Part shown: piece after piece, positions 40,774 through 48,264 of the stretch
Numbering within the stretch: the stretch's first letter is position 1
Layout: every line of letters begins with the position of its first letter
Assembly: GCF_010730355.1 (NCBI RefSeq)
Contig: NZ_AP022576.1
Span: 2,108,001-2,172,000 of the forward strand
DNA: 64,000 nt
Direction of reading: 5' to 3'
Source: Mycobacterium florentinum
Lineage (GTDB): Bacteria > Actinomycetota > Actinomycetes > Mycobacteriales > Mycobacteriaceae
Position numbers and translations under genes: made by a program
The notes under the pieces: model-generated
Databases searched by the model: none
Told to the model about the DNA's origin: nothing
Seen by the model: the letters and a program-made list of their open reading frames with translations, nothing else

Positions 40774-42156
40774 ATGTTCCCGATGTCCCGTCGGGCGGTG
40801 CTCACAGCAACGATGAGCGCGGTCACTGGCGGGCTGGTGGCTGCCTGCACATCGGGTAAACATTCAGCGTCGCCGCCTTCACCGCCGGAGATCAAACCCG
40901 ACACCCAGTCGGTCCTGATCGTCGGCGCCGGCATGGCGGGCCTGGCCGCCGCGCGCAAGCTCGTCGACGCGGGATGGCCGGTGCGCCTGATCGAGGCCCG
41001 CGACCGCGTCGGTGGCCGCGTCGCCACCAACCGCGACTGGGGCGTGCCGATCGAGATGGGCGCGTCCTGGATCCATGGCACCGCCAGCGATCCGATGATG
41101 GAATTGGCCCGCAAGGCGCACGCCGAGGTCATCCCGACCGACTATTACGGGTGGGCGAAGCTCGCAGTGGATCGCCGGCTGCCGCCGATGGACTACGACG
41201 CCGACCCCTGGCATCAGTTCGTCGAGCGGGCCTGTGACCGTGTCACCGGCGGGAGCCTCGGCGCCGCGATCGACGCCGCGGCCAAACGGGCCGCGCTTTC
41301 CAGTTCGGATCGCGCCCAGCTGGCCTTCTTCGTCGCCACCGAGATCGAGGACGAATACGCGGCCGGCGCAGACCAGTTGTCCGCCACCACATTTGACACC
41401 GGCGACTACGCCGACGGGGACCAGGCCGTCATCACTAACGGCTACGACGCCCTGCCGACGCTGCTCGCCGACGGACTTCAGATCGTCTTCAATGCGCCGG
41501 TCACCGCGATCACTCGACGAGACAACTCCGTCATCGTGCACGCCGCAAACCAATCCTTCGAAGGACCCGCCGCGATCGTCACGGTTCCCCTCGGGGTACT
41601 CAAGGCCGGTTCGATCACCTTCGACCCGCCGCTTCCCGACGGCCATGCGCGCGCGGTGAACGCGCTGGGATTCGGTGTGCTGTCCAAGAGCTTCTTCCGG
41701 TTCGACCGGCGAACGTGGAAGACGGACAACGCCTTTTACCTCTTCCTGGGCACCGACCCGGGCGCGTGGGCGCAGTGGTTCACCCTGTCCAACTCCGCCG
41801 GACCGATCGTGGTGGCTTTCAACGCCGGCGACCGCGGCCGGGCGGTAGAGGCGTCGTCGGCCGCCGACGTGACGGCCCGTGCGCTACCGATCGCCCGCCA
41901 GCTGTTCGGCGACGACATCGCGCCGGTGGACGTCCGGACCTCGAGTTGGAGCACCGACCCGTACGCGCGGGGCAGTTACTCGTTCCACGCGCCCGGTTCC
42001 GGGCTCGACGACCGCCGGCGGCTGCGCGAACCCATCGGCGACCGGCTGTACCTGGCGGGTGAGGCCGTCGACACCAAGAATCCGTCGACCGTCATCGGCG
42101 CCTTGGTCAGCGGCCGCAACGCCGCCGACCAACTGATGCAGCGGCTGCAGAACTAG
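40774..42156 (+). CDS. Exported lipoprotein flavin amine oxidase (polyamine oxidase-like)
   Basis: The 460-residue protein begins with a signal peptide containing adjacent arginines (MSRRAVL, Arg6-Arg7) and a lipobox LVAAC with Cys25, so it should be exported, possibly by Tat, and lipid-anchored. The mature part starts with a Ser/Pro-rich spacer, then FAD motif LIVGAGMAGLAAARKLVDAG and ARDRVGGRVAT, and ends with RLYLAGEAVDTKNPSTVIGA. The ATG at 40774 is preferred (AGAGG 9 nt upstream); 40783 is an alternative. The family oxidises polyamines or aromatic amines outside the cytoplasm. Confidence 0.85.
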   Translation: MFPMSRRAVLTATMSAVTGGLVAACTSGKHSASPPSPPEIKPDTQSVLIVGAGMAGLAAARKLVDAGWPVRLIEARDRVGGRVATNRDWGVPIEMGASWIHGTASDPMMELARKAHAEVIPTDYYGWAKLAVDRRLPPMDYDADPWHQFVERACDRVTGGSLGAAIDAAAKRAALSSSDRAQLAFFVATEIEDEYAAGADQLSATTFDTGDYADGDQAVITNGYDALPTLLADGLQIVFNAPVTAITRRDNSVIVHAANQSFEGPAAIVTVPLGVLKAGSITFDPPLPDGHARAVNALGFGVLSKSFFRFDRRTWKTDNAFYLFLGTDPGAWAQWFTLSNSAGPIVVAFNAGDRGRAVEASSAADVTARALPIARQLFGDDIAPVDVRTSSWSTDPYARGSYSFHAPGSGLDDRRRLREPIGDRLYLAGEAVDTKNPSTVIGALVSGRNAADQLMQRLQN

Positions 42157-42169
42157 CGCGAACGCGACG

Positions 42170-43060
42170 CTACGCCGACGCGTTGTCGCGTCGCGTGTCC
42201 GCACCGGGCTCGGGGCCGGTCGCGGTACCGCTGGCGAGTAGCCGCAGCGCCTGGTCGGATCGCGAGCCCGGTTCGGCGGTATGGCCGATCAACGACAGGC
42301 CGCCCCCGCTGGTGATATCCAAGACGTTGTAGATCAGCGACAGTTCACCGATGTCGGGATGCCGAAATCGCTTGACACCGTGCCGATGCGCCTTGACGTT
42401 GTGCGCGGCCCAGCTGGTACGGAATTGGCCGCTGCGGGTCGCCAGCTCGTCGACCAGGTCGGTGACGGCCGACGAGCCGGGCGAGCGTACCGCTTCGGCC
42501 CGCAGCAGCGAGACGACATCGTCGGCTTCGCGGGCCCAGTCGGGGAAGAACTGCTTGGCGGCGGCATCGAGAAACATGAATCGGACCAGGTTCGGCGTCG
42601 CCTTTGCGCCGGCGAAGACCGGTGCGTACAGCGCGCGCCCGAGTGCATTGGCGGCCACCAGATCGAGGTGACCGCTGATCACGATCGCCGGCGCGGTGAC
42701 CATGCTGTCCAGCAATGCCCGCACGCCGCCGGGAACGGTTTGGTCCGTGGCGCGTCCCGGTCGGGTTCGGTCGCCCTTGCTGGTGGCAGCGCGAACAAGA
42801 TCGAACAGATGGGTTTCCTCTGCCTCACCGAGTTGCAGGGCTCGGGCGACCGCATGCAGGACGTCCTCGGAGACGCCGGCCACGTTTCCCCGCTCGACCT
42901 GGGTGTAGTACTCGATGCTCACGCCGGCCAGCTGGGCGACTTCTTCGCGCCGCAGTCCGGGCACGCGCCGGCGGCGGCCCGGCGGCAGTCCGACTTGCGC
43001 GGGCGAGATTCTGGCCCGTCGGGACATCAAGAAATCCTTGATGTCCTTGGCAATGTCCAT
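42170..43060 (-). CDS. XRE-family regulator with MmyB-like C-terminal domain
   Basis: The protein (296 residues from ATG 43060) has an N-terminal helix-turn-helix with LPPGRRRRVPGLRREEVAQL and SIEYYTQVERGNVAGVSEDV, followed by the MmyB-like ligand-binding domain (HLDLVAANALGRALYAP, then PDIGELSLIYNVLDI) known from actinobacterial regulators that may bind fatty acids. The frame extends upstream to 43099; 43060 matches the usual family N-terminus but its GGGGGAG lies directly against the ATG. It is divergent from the membrane-protein/TetR pair. Confidence 0.84.
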   Translation of the reverse strand: MDIAKDIKDFLMSRRARISPAQVGLPPGRRRRVPGLRREEVAQLAGVSIEYYTQVERGNVAGVSEDVLHAVARALQLGEAEETHLFDLVRAATSKGDRTRPGRATDQTVPGGVRALLDSMVTAPAIVISGHLDLVAANALGRALYAPVFAGAKATPNLVRFMFLDAAAKQFFPDWAREADDVVSLLRAEAVRSPGSSAVTDLVDELATRSGQFRTSWAAHNVKAHRHGVKRFRHPDIGELSLIYNVLDITSGGGLSLIGHTAEPGSRSDQALRLLASGTATGPEPGADTRRDNASA

Positions 43061-43104
43061 CTCCCCCGAATACCCGCACAGGCAAGCAAACATCCGCACC
43101 TGTT

Positions 43105-43143
43105 GACCGACTGTTGGTCTTGTAAACCGACCACTGGTCGGTT
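43105..43143. promoter_or_regulatory. Two palindromic operators between XRE and membrane-protein genes
   Basis: AACCGACC-ACT-GGTCGGTT at 43125-43143 is a perfect inverted repeat with 8-nt arms. GACCGACTGTTGGTC at 43105-43119 is a related imperfect palindrome (six of seven pairs). Both share the ACCGAC...TGGTC pattern. They lie in the 114-nt divergent region, 31 nt before the membrane-protein ATG. The pattern suits a TetR dimer; the gene at 43611 is the natural candidate. Confidence 0.65.
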
Positions 43144-43174
43144 ACCGTCGGATCATCCGTGAGTGGAGGTAGCC

Positions 43175-43627
43175 ATGAGCCAGCCAGATCCGTCGCAGTT
43201 TCGTACCCGGATGTTCGCGCGCGCGTTCGGCCCGTTTTTTCTGATCGTGCCGTCCATCATCGCGGTGCGCGCGTCATCGCAAATGCCGGTGTTACTACAC
43301 GAATTCAGCACCAGTCCGATGTGGCAGTGGGTGCTGGGGGCCGTGCTGCTGATGTGGGGCAGCGTCATCATCGCCTTCCACCAGTATTGGCGAAGCGTCG
43401 CAGCGGTTTTGGTGTCGTTGCTGGGGTGGTTTCTCGCCATCCGGGGCATCCTTGTGCTGGCGATTCCCGACGTCTACGACTCGGCCGGTAAGTCGTTGCA
43501 AGAGAACGCTATTCCGTTGGTGCGCGCCATCTTCGGCGCGATCGCATTGGTGGGCCTGTACCTGACCTACGTGGGCTGGATCGCCAAACCCGCCGAGCCG
43601 GATCGAGCGGATGCCGCGGGTAGTTAA
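43175..43627 (+). CDS. Small integral membrane protein
   Basis: A 150-residue protein with four hydrophobic segments (about 13-30, 44-62, 67-94 and 111-130), short hydrophilic ends, and no catalytic motif; the family is unknown to me. The ATG at 43175 is set by GGAGG at a 5-nt spacing; an in-frame GTG at 43163 overlaps that ribosome-binding site. It overlaps the downstream TetR by 17 nt and lies behind the paired operators. It is likely induced by a toxic or membrane-active compound. Confidence 0.72.
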   Translation: MSQPDPSQFRTRMFARAFGPFFLIVPSIIAVRASSQMPVLLHEFSTSPMWQWVLGAVLLMWGSVIIAFHQYWRSVAAVLVSLLGWFLAIRGILVLAIPDVYDSAGKSLQENAIPLVRAIFGAIALVGLYLTYVGWIAKPAEPDRADAAGS

Positions 43628-44315
43628 GCATCCCGACATTCGCCGTGCCGAGATCCTGGATCGGGCCACGGCGCTGTTCGTTGCGCGCGGGTACGACAAT
43701 GTCAGCCTCAACGATCTGATCGCCGACGCCGGAGTCTCCAAAGGAGCTTTCTACCACTGGTTTCCGTCGAAGGAAGCGCTCATCACCACACTGGCCGAGC
43801 GCAGCGTCCGCGGCCAGCTCGCCGTCCTCGAGGAGGCCTCCGCCCATTGCGAAGGCAACGCTTTGGATCGGCTCAACACGCTGCTGCAGGCCGGGTTCGA
43901 CGTCAAGATGCGGACCGGCACACCCGAGCAATTGGCCGCGATGGTCTCGCTGCTACGGCCCGTAAACGCGCATCTGTACGGACGCATCATCGCGGTGAGC
44001 GAAGAGCTGACGCGACCGCTGCTGACCCGATTGATCTGCGACGGAGTGGCCGAAGGCATCTTTGACACCTTCGACGCCGAAGGGGTGGCCGACATGATCC
44101 AAGGCCTCGCCGCACGCCTCAACACCAACGTCGTCCAGATCATCGATGCCCCCGACGAACCCGGCAGGCAGCGCGCCATCGATGTCCTGACCGACAGATG
44201 CAGGCTGCACGGGTTGGCCGTCGACCGGGTTCTCGGGCTTCCCGACGGAAGCATCGCGGTGCTCAGTCGGGCACAGCTCGAGGCGATGGTGGCGGCTTTG
44301 CCGCGCGATTACTGA
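43611..44315 (+). CDS. TetR-family regulator
   Basis: The 234-residue regulator has the HTH signature RAEILDRATALFVARGYDNV and the recognition region DAGVSKGAFYHWFPSKEALI. The C-terminal half is helical and unassigned. ATG at 43611 overlaps the membrane-protein gene by 17 nt, so the two are co-transcribed and the regulator probably controls the promoter at 43105-43143. Confidence 0.87.
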   Translation: MPRVVKHPDIRRAEILDRATALFVARGYDNVSLNDLIADAGVSKGAFYHWFPSKEALITTLAERSVRGQLAVLEEASAHCEGNALDRLNTLLQAGFDVKMRTGTPEQLAAMVSLLRPVNAHLYGRIIAVSEELTRPLLTRLICDGVAEGIFDTFDAEGVADMIQGLAARLNTNVVQIIDAPDEPGRQRAIDVLTDRCRLHGLAVDRVLGLPDGSIAVLSRAQLEAMVAALPRDY

Positions 44316-44340
44316 GCCCGGGATTGGGCATAGCTGATAC

Positions 44341-44700
44341 ATGACGGCTAACGATCCCCCGCAACAGAGACAGCGCTCGACGACCGACAGCATCGCCACG
44401 GTCGCCATGTTCGTGCTGGCCGCGATCGCGGGAGCCCTGTCCATCACCTTTTCCTTCTTCTTCGTAATGGCGACCGATTCGTGCGCCGGCAAGAACTGCG
44501 ACACATCGGCGCTCGATTGGGCCTACGCGGTGACGTGGGGCGGTGTCGGGATCGCGGCCGTCGTCGCCGTCGGCGGCATCATCGTCGCGGCGGCGCGCAA
44601 GCGGGTCATGTGGGTATGGCCCACCATTGCGCTGGTCCTGATCGTCGTGGCGGGCGTGATCGGATCACAGCTGGCCAACTCCGTCACCACGCACCATTGA
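44341..44700 (+). CDS. Small membrane protein
   Basis: A 119-residue protein with three hydrophobic helices (about 18-42, 58-81 and 89-111) and a short hydrophilic N-terminus rich in Gln/Arg/Thr. Two cysteines (DSCAGKNCD) lie in the loop after helix 1 and could form a disulfide on the outer face. It follows the TetR gene by 25 nt. I recognise no family. Confidence 0.65.
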   Translation: MTANDPPQQRQRSTTDSIATVAMFVLAAIAGALSITFSFFFVMATDSCAGKNCDTSALDWAYAVTWGGVGIAAVVAVGGIIVAAARKRVMWVWPTIALVLIVVAGVIGSQLANSVTTHH

Positions 44701-44739
44701 TGCACGCGCTAAAGGGTTGCGCTACAGCAGAATTCGGCG

Positions 44740-45174
44740 CTACTTTTCCAGCGCCTTCGCGCACGCGTCCAGGATCGCGACAAAACTCGAGCGCAGCAGC
44801 CGGCGGGTGAGCGCCTCCAGCGCCTTGCCTCCGGCCGCGGCCGGATGGGTGTAGTTGGTCAGCCAGTCGACATGCGTCCCATCGCCGGCGGCCGTGAACG
44901 TCAGGGTGCCGCCGTCGTGATCGAACGGCGGGATCGACTTGACGATCAAGTAGGTGTAGCTGTGGGGCCGATCGTAGGCCGTCAGCTCTTCGCGAAACCA
45001 GCTGCCGACCGCGATCACCTCGCGCAACGCTCCCGGGCCCGGACCCGACGTGCCCTTGGCCCAGTAACCCTTGAGCGCCAACGGCGAGGCGGCCAGATTG
45101 ACCGGATCGGCCAGCCAGTCGAACACTTGCTCCACCGGCGCGGCGATCGTGCGTTCCACATGAATCTCGACCAT
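44740..45174 (-). CDS. SRPBCC (START-like) family protein
   Basis: The 144-residue protein starts VEIHVERTIAAPVEQVFDWL, the typical first strand of polyketide-cyclase/SRPBCC proteins, and ends in the long C-terminal helix RRLLRSSFVAILDACAKALE. These proteins bind hydrophobic ligands in a deep pocket. ATG at 45174 is chosen; the frame could extend upstream but homology starts here. No strong ribosome-binding site. Convergent to the membrane protein at 44341. Confidence 0.76.
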   Translation of the reverse strand: MVEIHVERTIAAPVEQVFDWLADPVNLAASPLALKGYWAKGTSGPGPGALREVIAVGSWFREELTAYDRPHSYTYLIVKSIPPFDHDGGTLTFTAAGDGTHVDWLTNYTHPAAAGGKALEALTRRLLRSSFVAILDACAKALEK

Positions 45175-45289
45175 CGGCACTAATGCTAGCCGCCGCCCGG
45201 GCGCGCGACTGCTGGCAACGATCAACATCTTTGCGGTGACGCAGAACACCCCAATTGTCGCCTTAGAGAAATCATAAGGAGATTTTGCT

Positions 45290-45336
45290 GGTACCCGCTT
45301 GAGTTGGTCACGATTAGGTCACGACGTGCGGGTACC
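45290..45336 (+). promoter_or_regulatory. Inverted repeat enclosing a GGTCACGA direct repeat, upstream of the secreted protein
   Basis: GGTACCCGC (45290-45298) and GCGGGTACC (45328-45336) are perfect 9-nt inverted arms. Between them GGTCACGA occurs at 45306-45313 and 45317-45324, an 11-nt period. Direct GTCAC repeats with this spacing resemble the published MtrA recognition pattern in mycobacteria. The remaining 45175-45491 interval holds no gene that I can support. Confidence 0.5.
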
Positions 45337-45491
45337 GACAGCCAGGGCGTGACCGAGCCGAGAACTAGCGTCAACCCGCCGGTTAGCTACGCGCGCCGGC
45401 TCGGCGTTGCCGACGTTGACCTCAGCTACCTTGGACTTCGGGGAGTCGGGCGTCCCCGTGAATCAATTCGGATCGAAGGGCAAGGCTAATC

Positions 45492-45890
45492 ATGAATTTC
45501 AGCAGTATCGTCGCGCGCCGGCGCGTCGCCGGCATCAGCGCGGGCTGCCTGCTCGGGGGAATGGCCATGGGCATCGTCGCCGCACCGTCGGCGGTTGCGG
45601 CCCCCGACTGCAGCCCCGCCGGCGTCAACGCCACGGTTTCCTCGACGCAGGACGCGGCACAGCAGTATCTCGCCGCCCACCCGGGCGCGAACCAGGTGGT
45701 GACGGCCGCGTTCAACCAGCCGCGTGGGGAGGCCGCGTCCAGCCTGCGCGGCTACTTCACCGCGCACCCGCAGGAGTACACCGACCTGCGTGGCATCCTG
45801 GCGCCGATCGGCGAAACCGAGCGTCAGTGCAACGTCTCGGCACTGCCGGGGAACCTGGAATCGGCCTACCACGAATTCATGGCCGGCTGA
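45492..45890 (+). CDS. Secreted haemophore-like haem-binding protein
   Basis: The 132-residue precursor has a Sec signal peptide (positive MNFSSIVARRR, hydrophobic core, cleavage expected after AVAA at about residue 37). A small helical mature domain follows with two cysteines, Cys40 (PDCSPAG) and Cys113 (ERQCNVS), probably a disulfide. The layout, with AAQQYLAAHPGANQ and LRGYFTAHPQEYTDL, resembles mycobacterial haemophore/haem-binding proteins such as Rv0203. No other haem-uptake gene is next to it. A strong terminator follows directly, so it is monocistronic. Confidence 0.76.
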   Translation: MNFSSIVARRRVAGISAGCLLGGMAMGIVAAPSAVAAPDCSPAGVNATVSSTQDAAQQYLAAHPGANQVVTAAFNQPRGEAASSLRGYFTAHPQEYTDLRGILAPIGETERQCNVSALPGNLESAYHEFMAG

Positions 45891-45902
45891 TTCCGCCCGC
45901 AG

Positions 45903-45934
45903 CGACCCGCCACAACGCCGTGGCGGGTCGTTTT
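45903..45934 (+). terminator. Intrinsic terminator after the haemophore-like gene
   Basis: CGACCCGCCAC (45903-45913) and GTGGCGGGTCG (45920-45930) form a perfect 11-bp stem with a 6-nt loop followed by TTTT. It lies 12 nt after the stop codon and is the clearest Rho-independent terminator of the window. Confidence 0.88.
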
Positions 45935-46009
45935 GCGTTTCCCGTGGATCGGTGTGAACCGCGCCATGGGCGGGTAATTCCCAGTCAGCCAATGGGTCTG
46001 GAGGTGACG

Positions 46010-47065
46010 ATGCGGTTGCGCCGAAGCACGCTCGGCGGTCCGGGGATCGCGCGCAAACGCCGGGGCAAAGGGTTCGCCTACTACGGACCCGACGGCAACC
46101 CGCTGACGGACGAGGCCGCCCTGCAACGGATCAAAGACCTGGTGATCCCGCCGGCGTGGAAAAAGGTGTGGATCTCGCCGCACACCAACGGCCACATCCA
46201 AGCCGTCGGCACCGATGTCGCCGGGCGCCGCCAGTATCTCTACCATTCCGCCTGGCAGCAGGAGCGAGCCGAGGAGAAGTTCGACCGCGTCCTGGATCTG
46301 TCGACCCGGTTGCCGGATTTCCGCGCCCGCATTGTCGCCGACCTCGCTCGTCGGGGCGCGACGCGGGAGCGCGTGCTGGCGCTGGGACTGCGGCTGCTGG
46401 ACCGTGGCTACTTCCGCTCTGGGGGTGAGCAATACGCCGACGAACACGAATCCTACGGAATTGCCACCCTGCTGTGTGAGCACGTGACGGTGCACCGCGA
46501 CACCGTCGAATTCGACTACCCCGCCAAGAGCGGCGTGCAACGCACCGTGGCGGTGCCGGACGCCGGAGTGGTCCGTGCGGTGCGTTCACTGATGCGCCGC
46601 CGTGACCGCAGCGCGCGGTTGCTGGTGTACCGCAACGCATCCGAATGGACCGAGGTTCGGGCCGAGGATCTCAATGTCCGGTTCAAGGAACTCGTCGGCG
46701 ACGAATTCACGGTGAAGGACCTGCGGACATGGCACGGAACGGTGCTGGCGGCAGCGGCATTCGTCGACGCGGATCCACCCGTATCCCAACGCGTGATCAA
46801 ACGCGTCGAGGCCGCGGTGATGAAGGAGGTCGCCGAGGAACTCGGCAACACTCCCGCGGTGGCACGCGGGTCGTATGTCGATCCGCGAGTCGTCGCCGCC
46901 TACGAGCAGGAAATCACCATCGCCACGGCCGCCCGGCGCGCCCAGCGCGCCCGTCGGCCCGACGCGGCGCAGGAGATCCTCGAAAAAGCGACTCGCATGC
47001 TGATACGGCGAATAGCGAAGGATGGCAACGGATCCCGGACACCCACCCTCGCCAAGACGGCCTGA
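46010..47065 (+). CDS. DNA topoisomerase IB (poxvirus/eukaryotic type)
   Basis: The 351-residue enzyme has the N-terminal domain with GFAYYGPDGNPLTDEAALQR and IPPAWKKVWISPHTNGHIQA, and the catalytic tyrosine-recombinase-like domain with KDLRTWHGTVLAAAAF. The nucleophile is Tyr289 in ARGSYVDPRV. It relaxes supercoils through a 3'-phosphotyrosyl intermediate, without ATP. ATG at 46010 with GGAGG 5 nt upstream. The C-terminal tail of about 40 residues is Arg/Ala-rich and basic, probably for DNA binding. Only some bacteria carry this enzyme in addition to TopA. Confidence 0.88.
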   Translation: MRLRRSTLGGPGIARKRRGKGFAYYGPDGNPLTDEAALQRIKDLVIPPAWKKVWISPHTNGHIQAVGTDVAGRRQYLYHSAWQQERAEEKFDRVLDLSTRLPDFRARIVADLARRGATRERVLALGLRLLDRGYFRSGGEQYADEHESYGIATLLCEHVTVHRDTVEFDYPAKSGVQRTVAVPDAGVVRAVRSLMRRRDRSARLLVYRNASEWTEVRAEDLNVRFKELVGDEFTVKDLRTWHGTVLAAAAFVDADPPVSQRVIKRVEAAVMKEVAEELGNTPAVARGSYVDPRVVAAYEQEITIATAARRAQRARRPDAAQEILEKATRMLIRRIAKDGNGSRTPTLAKTA

Positions 47066-47083
47066 CCCATGCGGATGACGGCG

Positions 47084-47839
47084 CTAGAGCTGGTTTTCGC
47101 GACCGACGAGTGCCCAGACCGTTTTCCCCGACGACTTCGGCGTGCTGCGCCATACGCGACAAAGTGCGGAAACGATCGATAGGCCCGACAGGGTTTCGCT
47201 GCCACTTTCATCCTCGAGCCGGCCGGCCGGCACCTGGCTGTCGTCTTCCACCGCCACTACGACGGTGTCTTGCAGGCTTTCGACAATCAGCACCGGCGCG
47301 CTGTCGGTGTGCTTGAGGACGTTGTCAACCAGGATGGTGGCGATCGTGCCCACGACGGGAATCAGACAGCCCTGGGCCCACGCGGTAAGCCATTGCCCGA
47401 TCAGGGCGCGGGCGAGCCCCAGACTGACCGCTCTTGCCGGAAGCTGGGTTCGCAGCCGCCGTCGGTCCCGCAACGGCCGCTTGATGGCGGCAGCCAGCGC
47501 CGCCTCGCGGCCGGAATACAGCGGAACGCATCGGGCGATACCGGTCGCGGTGATCGACCGCCGATACGCAGAGTGCTGACACACCAGCAGGATCGGTACA
47601 TCGGGCCACGCCGTGACATGCCAGCGAGCGCTGGTAAACACCGACCATGCGGATTCCGCGGGCACCGATAGGCCGTTGACGTCGGCGATTACCGCTCGCG
47701 GCTCATCCAGCGCAGCGTCGATCACGGCGTCGCGAAGCGTGCGGTAGGTGGCGCTGTTCAGCAGTCCGGTCACCTTCAGAACCGCGACATCATGCGTATG
47801 TTCCACGCACACGCCGACGGACGAGCCGGCCTGAGTCAC
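47084..47839 (-). CDS. STAS-HATPase fusion protein (anti-sigma regulatory type)
   Basis: In this 251-residue protein, residues 1-110 form a STAS (anti-anti-sigma) domain: VAVLKVTGLLNSATYRTLRD and AVIADVNGLSVPAESAWSVF, with Ser in the AESAW position. Residues about 130-251 form a GHKL ATPase domain of the anti-sigma kinase type: N-box ILVDNVLKHTDSAP, a degenerate G1 box VAVEDDSQVP and G2 LSGLSIVSALC. It most likely controls a stress sigma factor by partner switching, or an unrelated target; no sigma gene is adjacent. GTG start at 47839. Confidence 0.8.
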   Translation of the reverse strand: MTQAGSSVGVCVEHTHDVAVLKVTGLLNSATYRTLRDAVIDAALDEPRAVIADVNGLSVPAESAWSVFTSARWHVTAWPDVPILLVCQHSAYRRSITATGIARCVPLYSGREAALAAAIKRPLRDRRRLRTQLPARAVSLGLARALIGQWLTAWAQGCLIPVVGTIATILVDNVLKHTDSAPVLIVESLQDTVVVAVEDDSQVPAGRLEDESGSETLSGLSIVSALCRVWRSTPKSSGKTVWALVGRENQL

Positions 47840-47992
47840 CCTTTTCGACTACCCGTCCCCTCGGTAGGTAACCGCAGGCGATCGACGCTTCGTGCACCGG
47901 TCGATCGGCATGATTTCGCCGGCCCGGTTTCACCCCGGTCAGGCGGGGAATTCTCGCCAAGGTGTCCCATCAATGACAGGAGGGTGACCGTC

Positions 47993-48250
47993 GTGCCGAA
48001 CCCGTCGATCAAGAACGAGAAGATGTATCGCGAACTGCGCAAACAGGGCAATTCGGAGGAAAAGTCCGCGCGAATCTCCAACGCCGCCGCGGCACGGGGC
48101 AAGTCCTCGGTCGGCCGCAAGGGGGGCAAGTCCGGCTCGTACACCGATTGGACGGTGCCGGCACTGAAGAAGCGCGCCAAAGAGCTTGGAATGTCCGGCT
48201 ATTCGGGCCTTACGAAAGACAAATTGGTCGCCAAGCTGCGTAACCACTGA
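47993..48250 (+). CDS. Small Rho_N/SAP-like basic protein
   Basis: An 85-residue Lys/Arg/Ser/Gly-rich protein. The first half, MYRELRKQGNSEEKSARISN and AARGKSSVGRKGG, is a short motif shared with small actinobacterial and halophile proteins (DUF7218-like). The second half, VPALKKRAKELGMSGYSGLT then KDKLVAKLRNH, is a Rho N-terminal/SAP-like helix-extended loop-helix, which binds nucleic acids. GTG at 47993 is chosen (AGGAGG 9 nt upstream); GTG at 47984 is too close. A DNA- or RNA-binding stress protein is likely. Confidence 0.75.
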   Translation: MPNPSIKNEKMYRELRKQGNSEEKSARISNAAAARGKSSVGRKGGKSGSYTDWTVPALKKRAKELGMSGYSGLTKDKLVAKLRNH

Positions 48251-48264
48251 GTCCGCGCCGGCCT

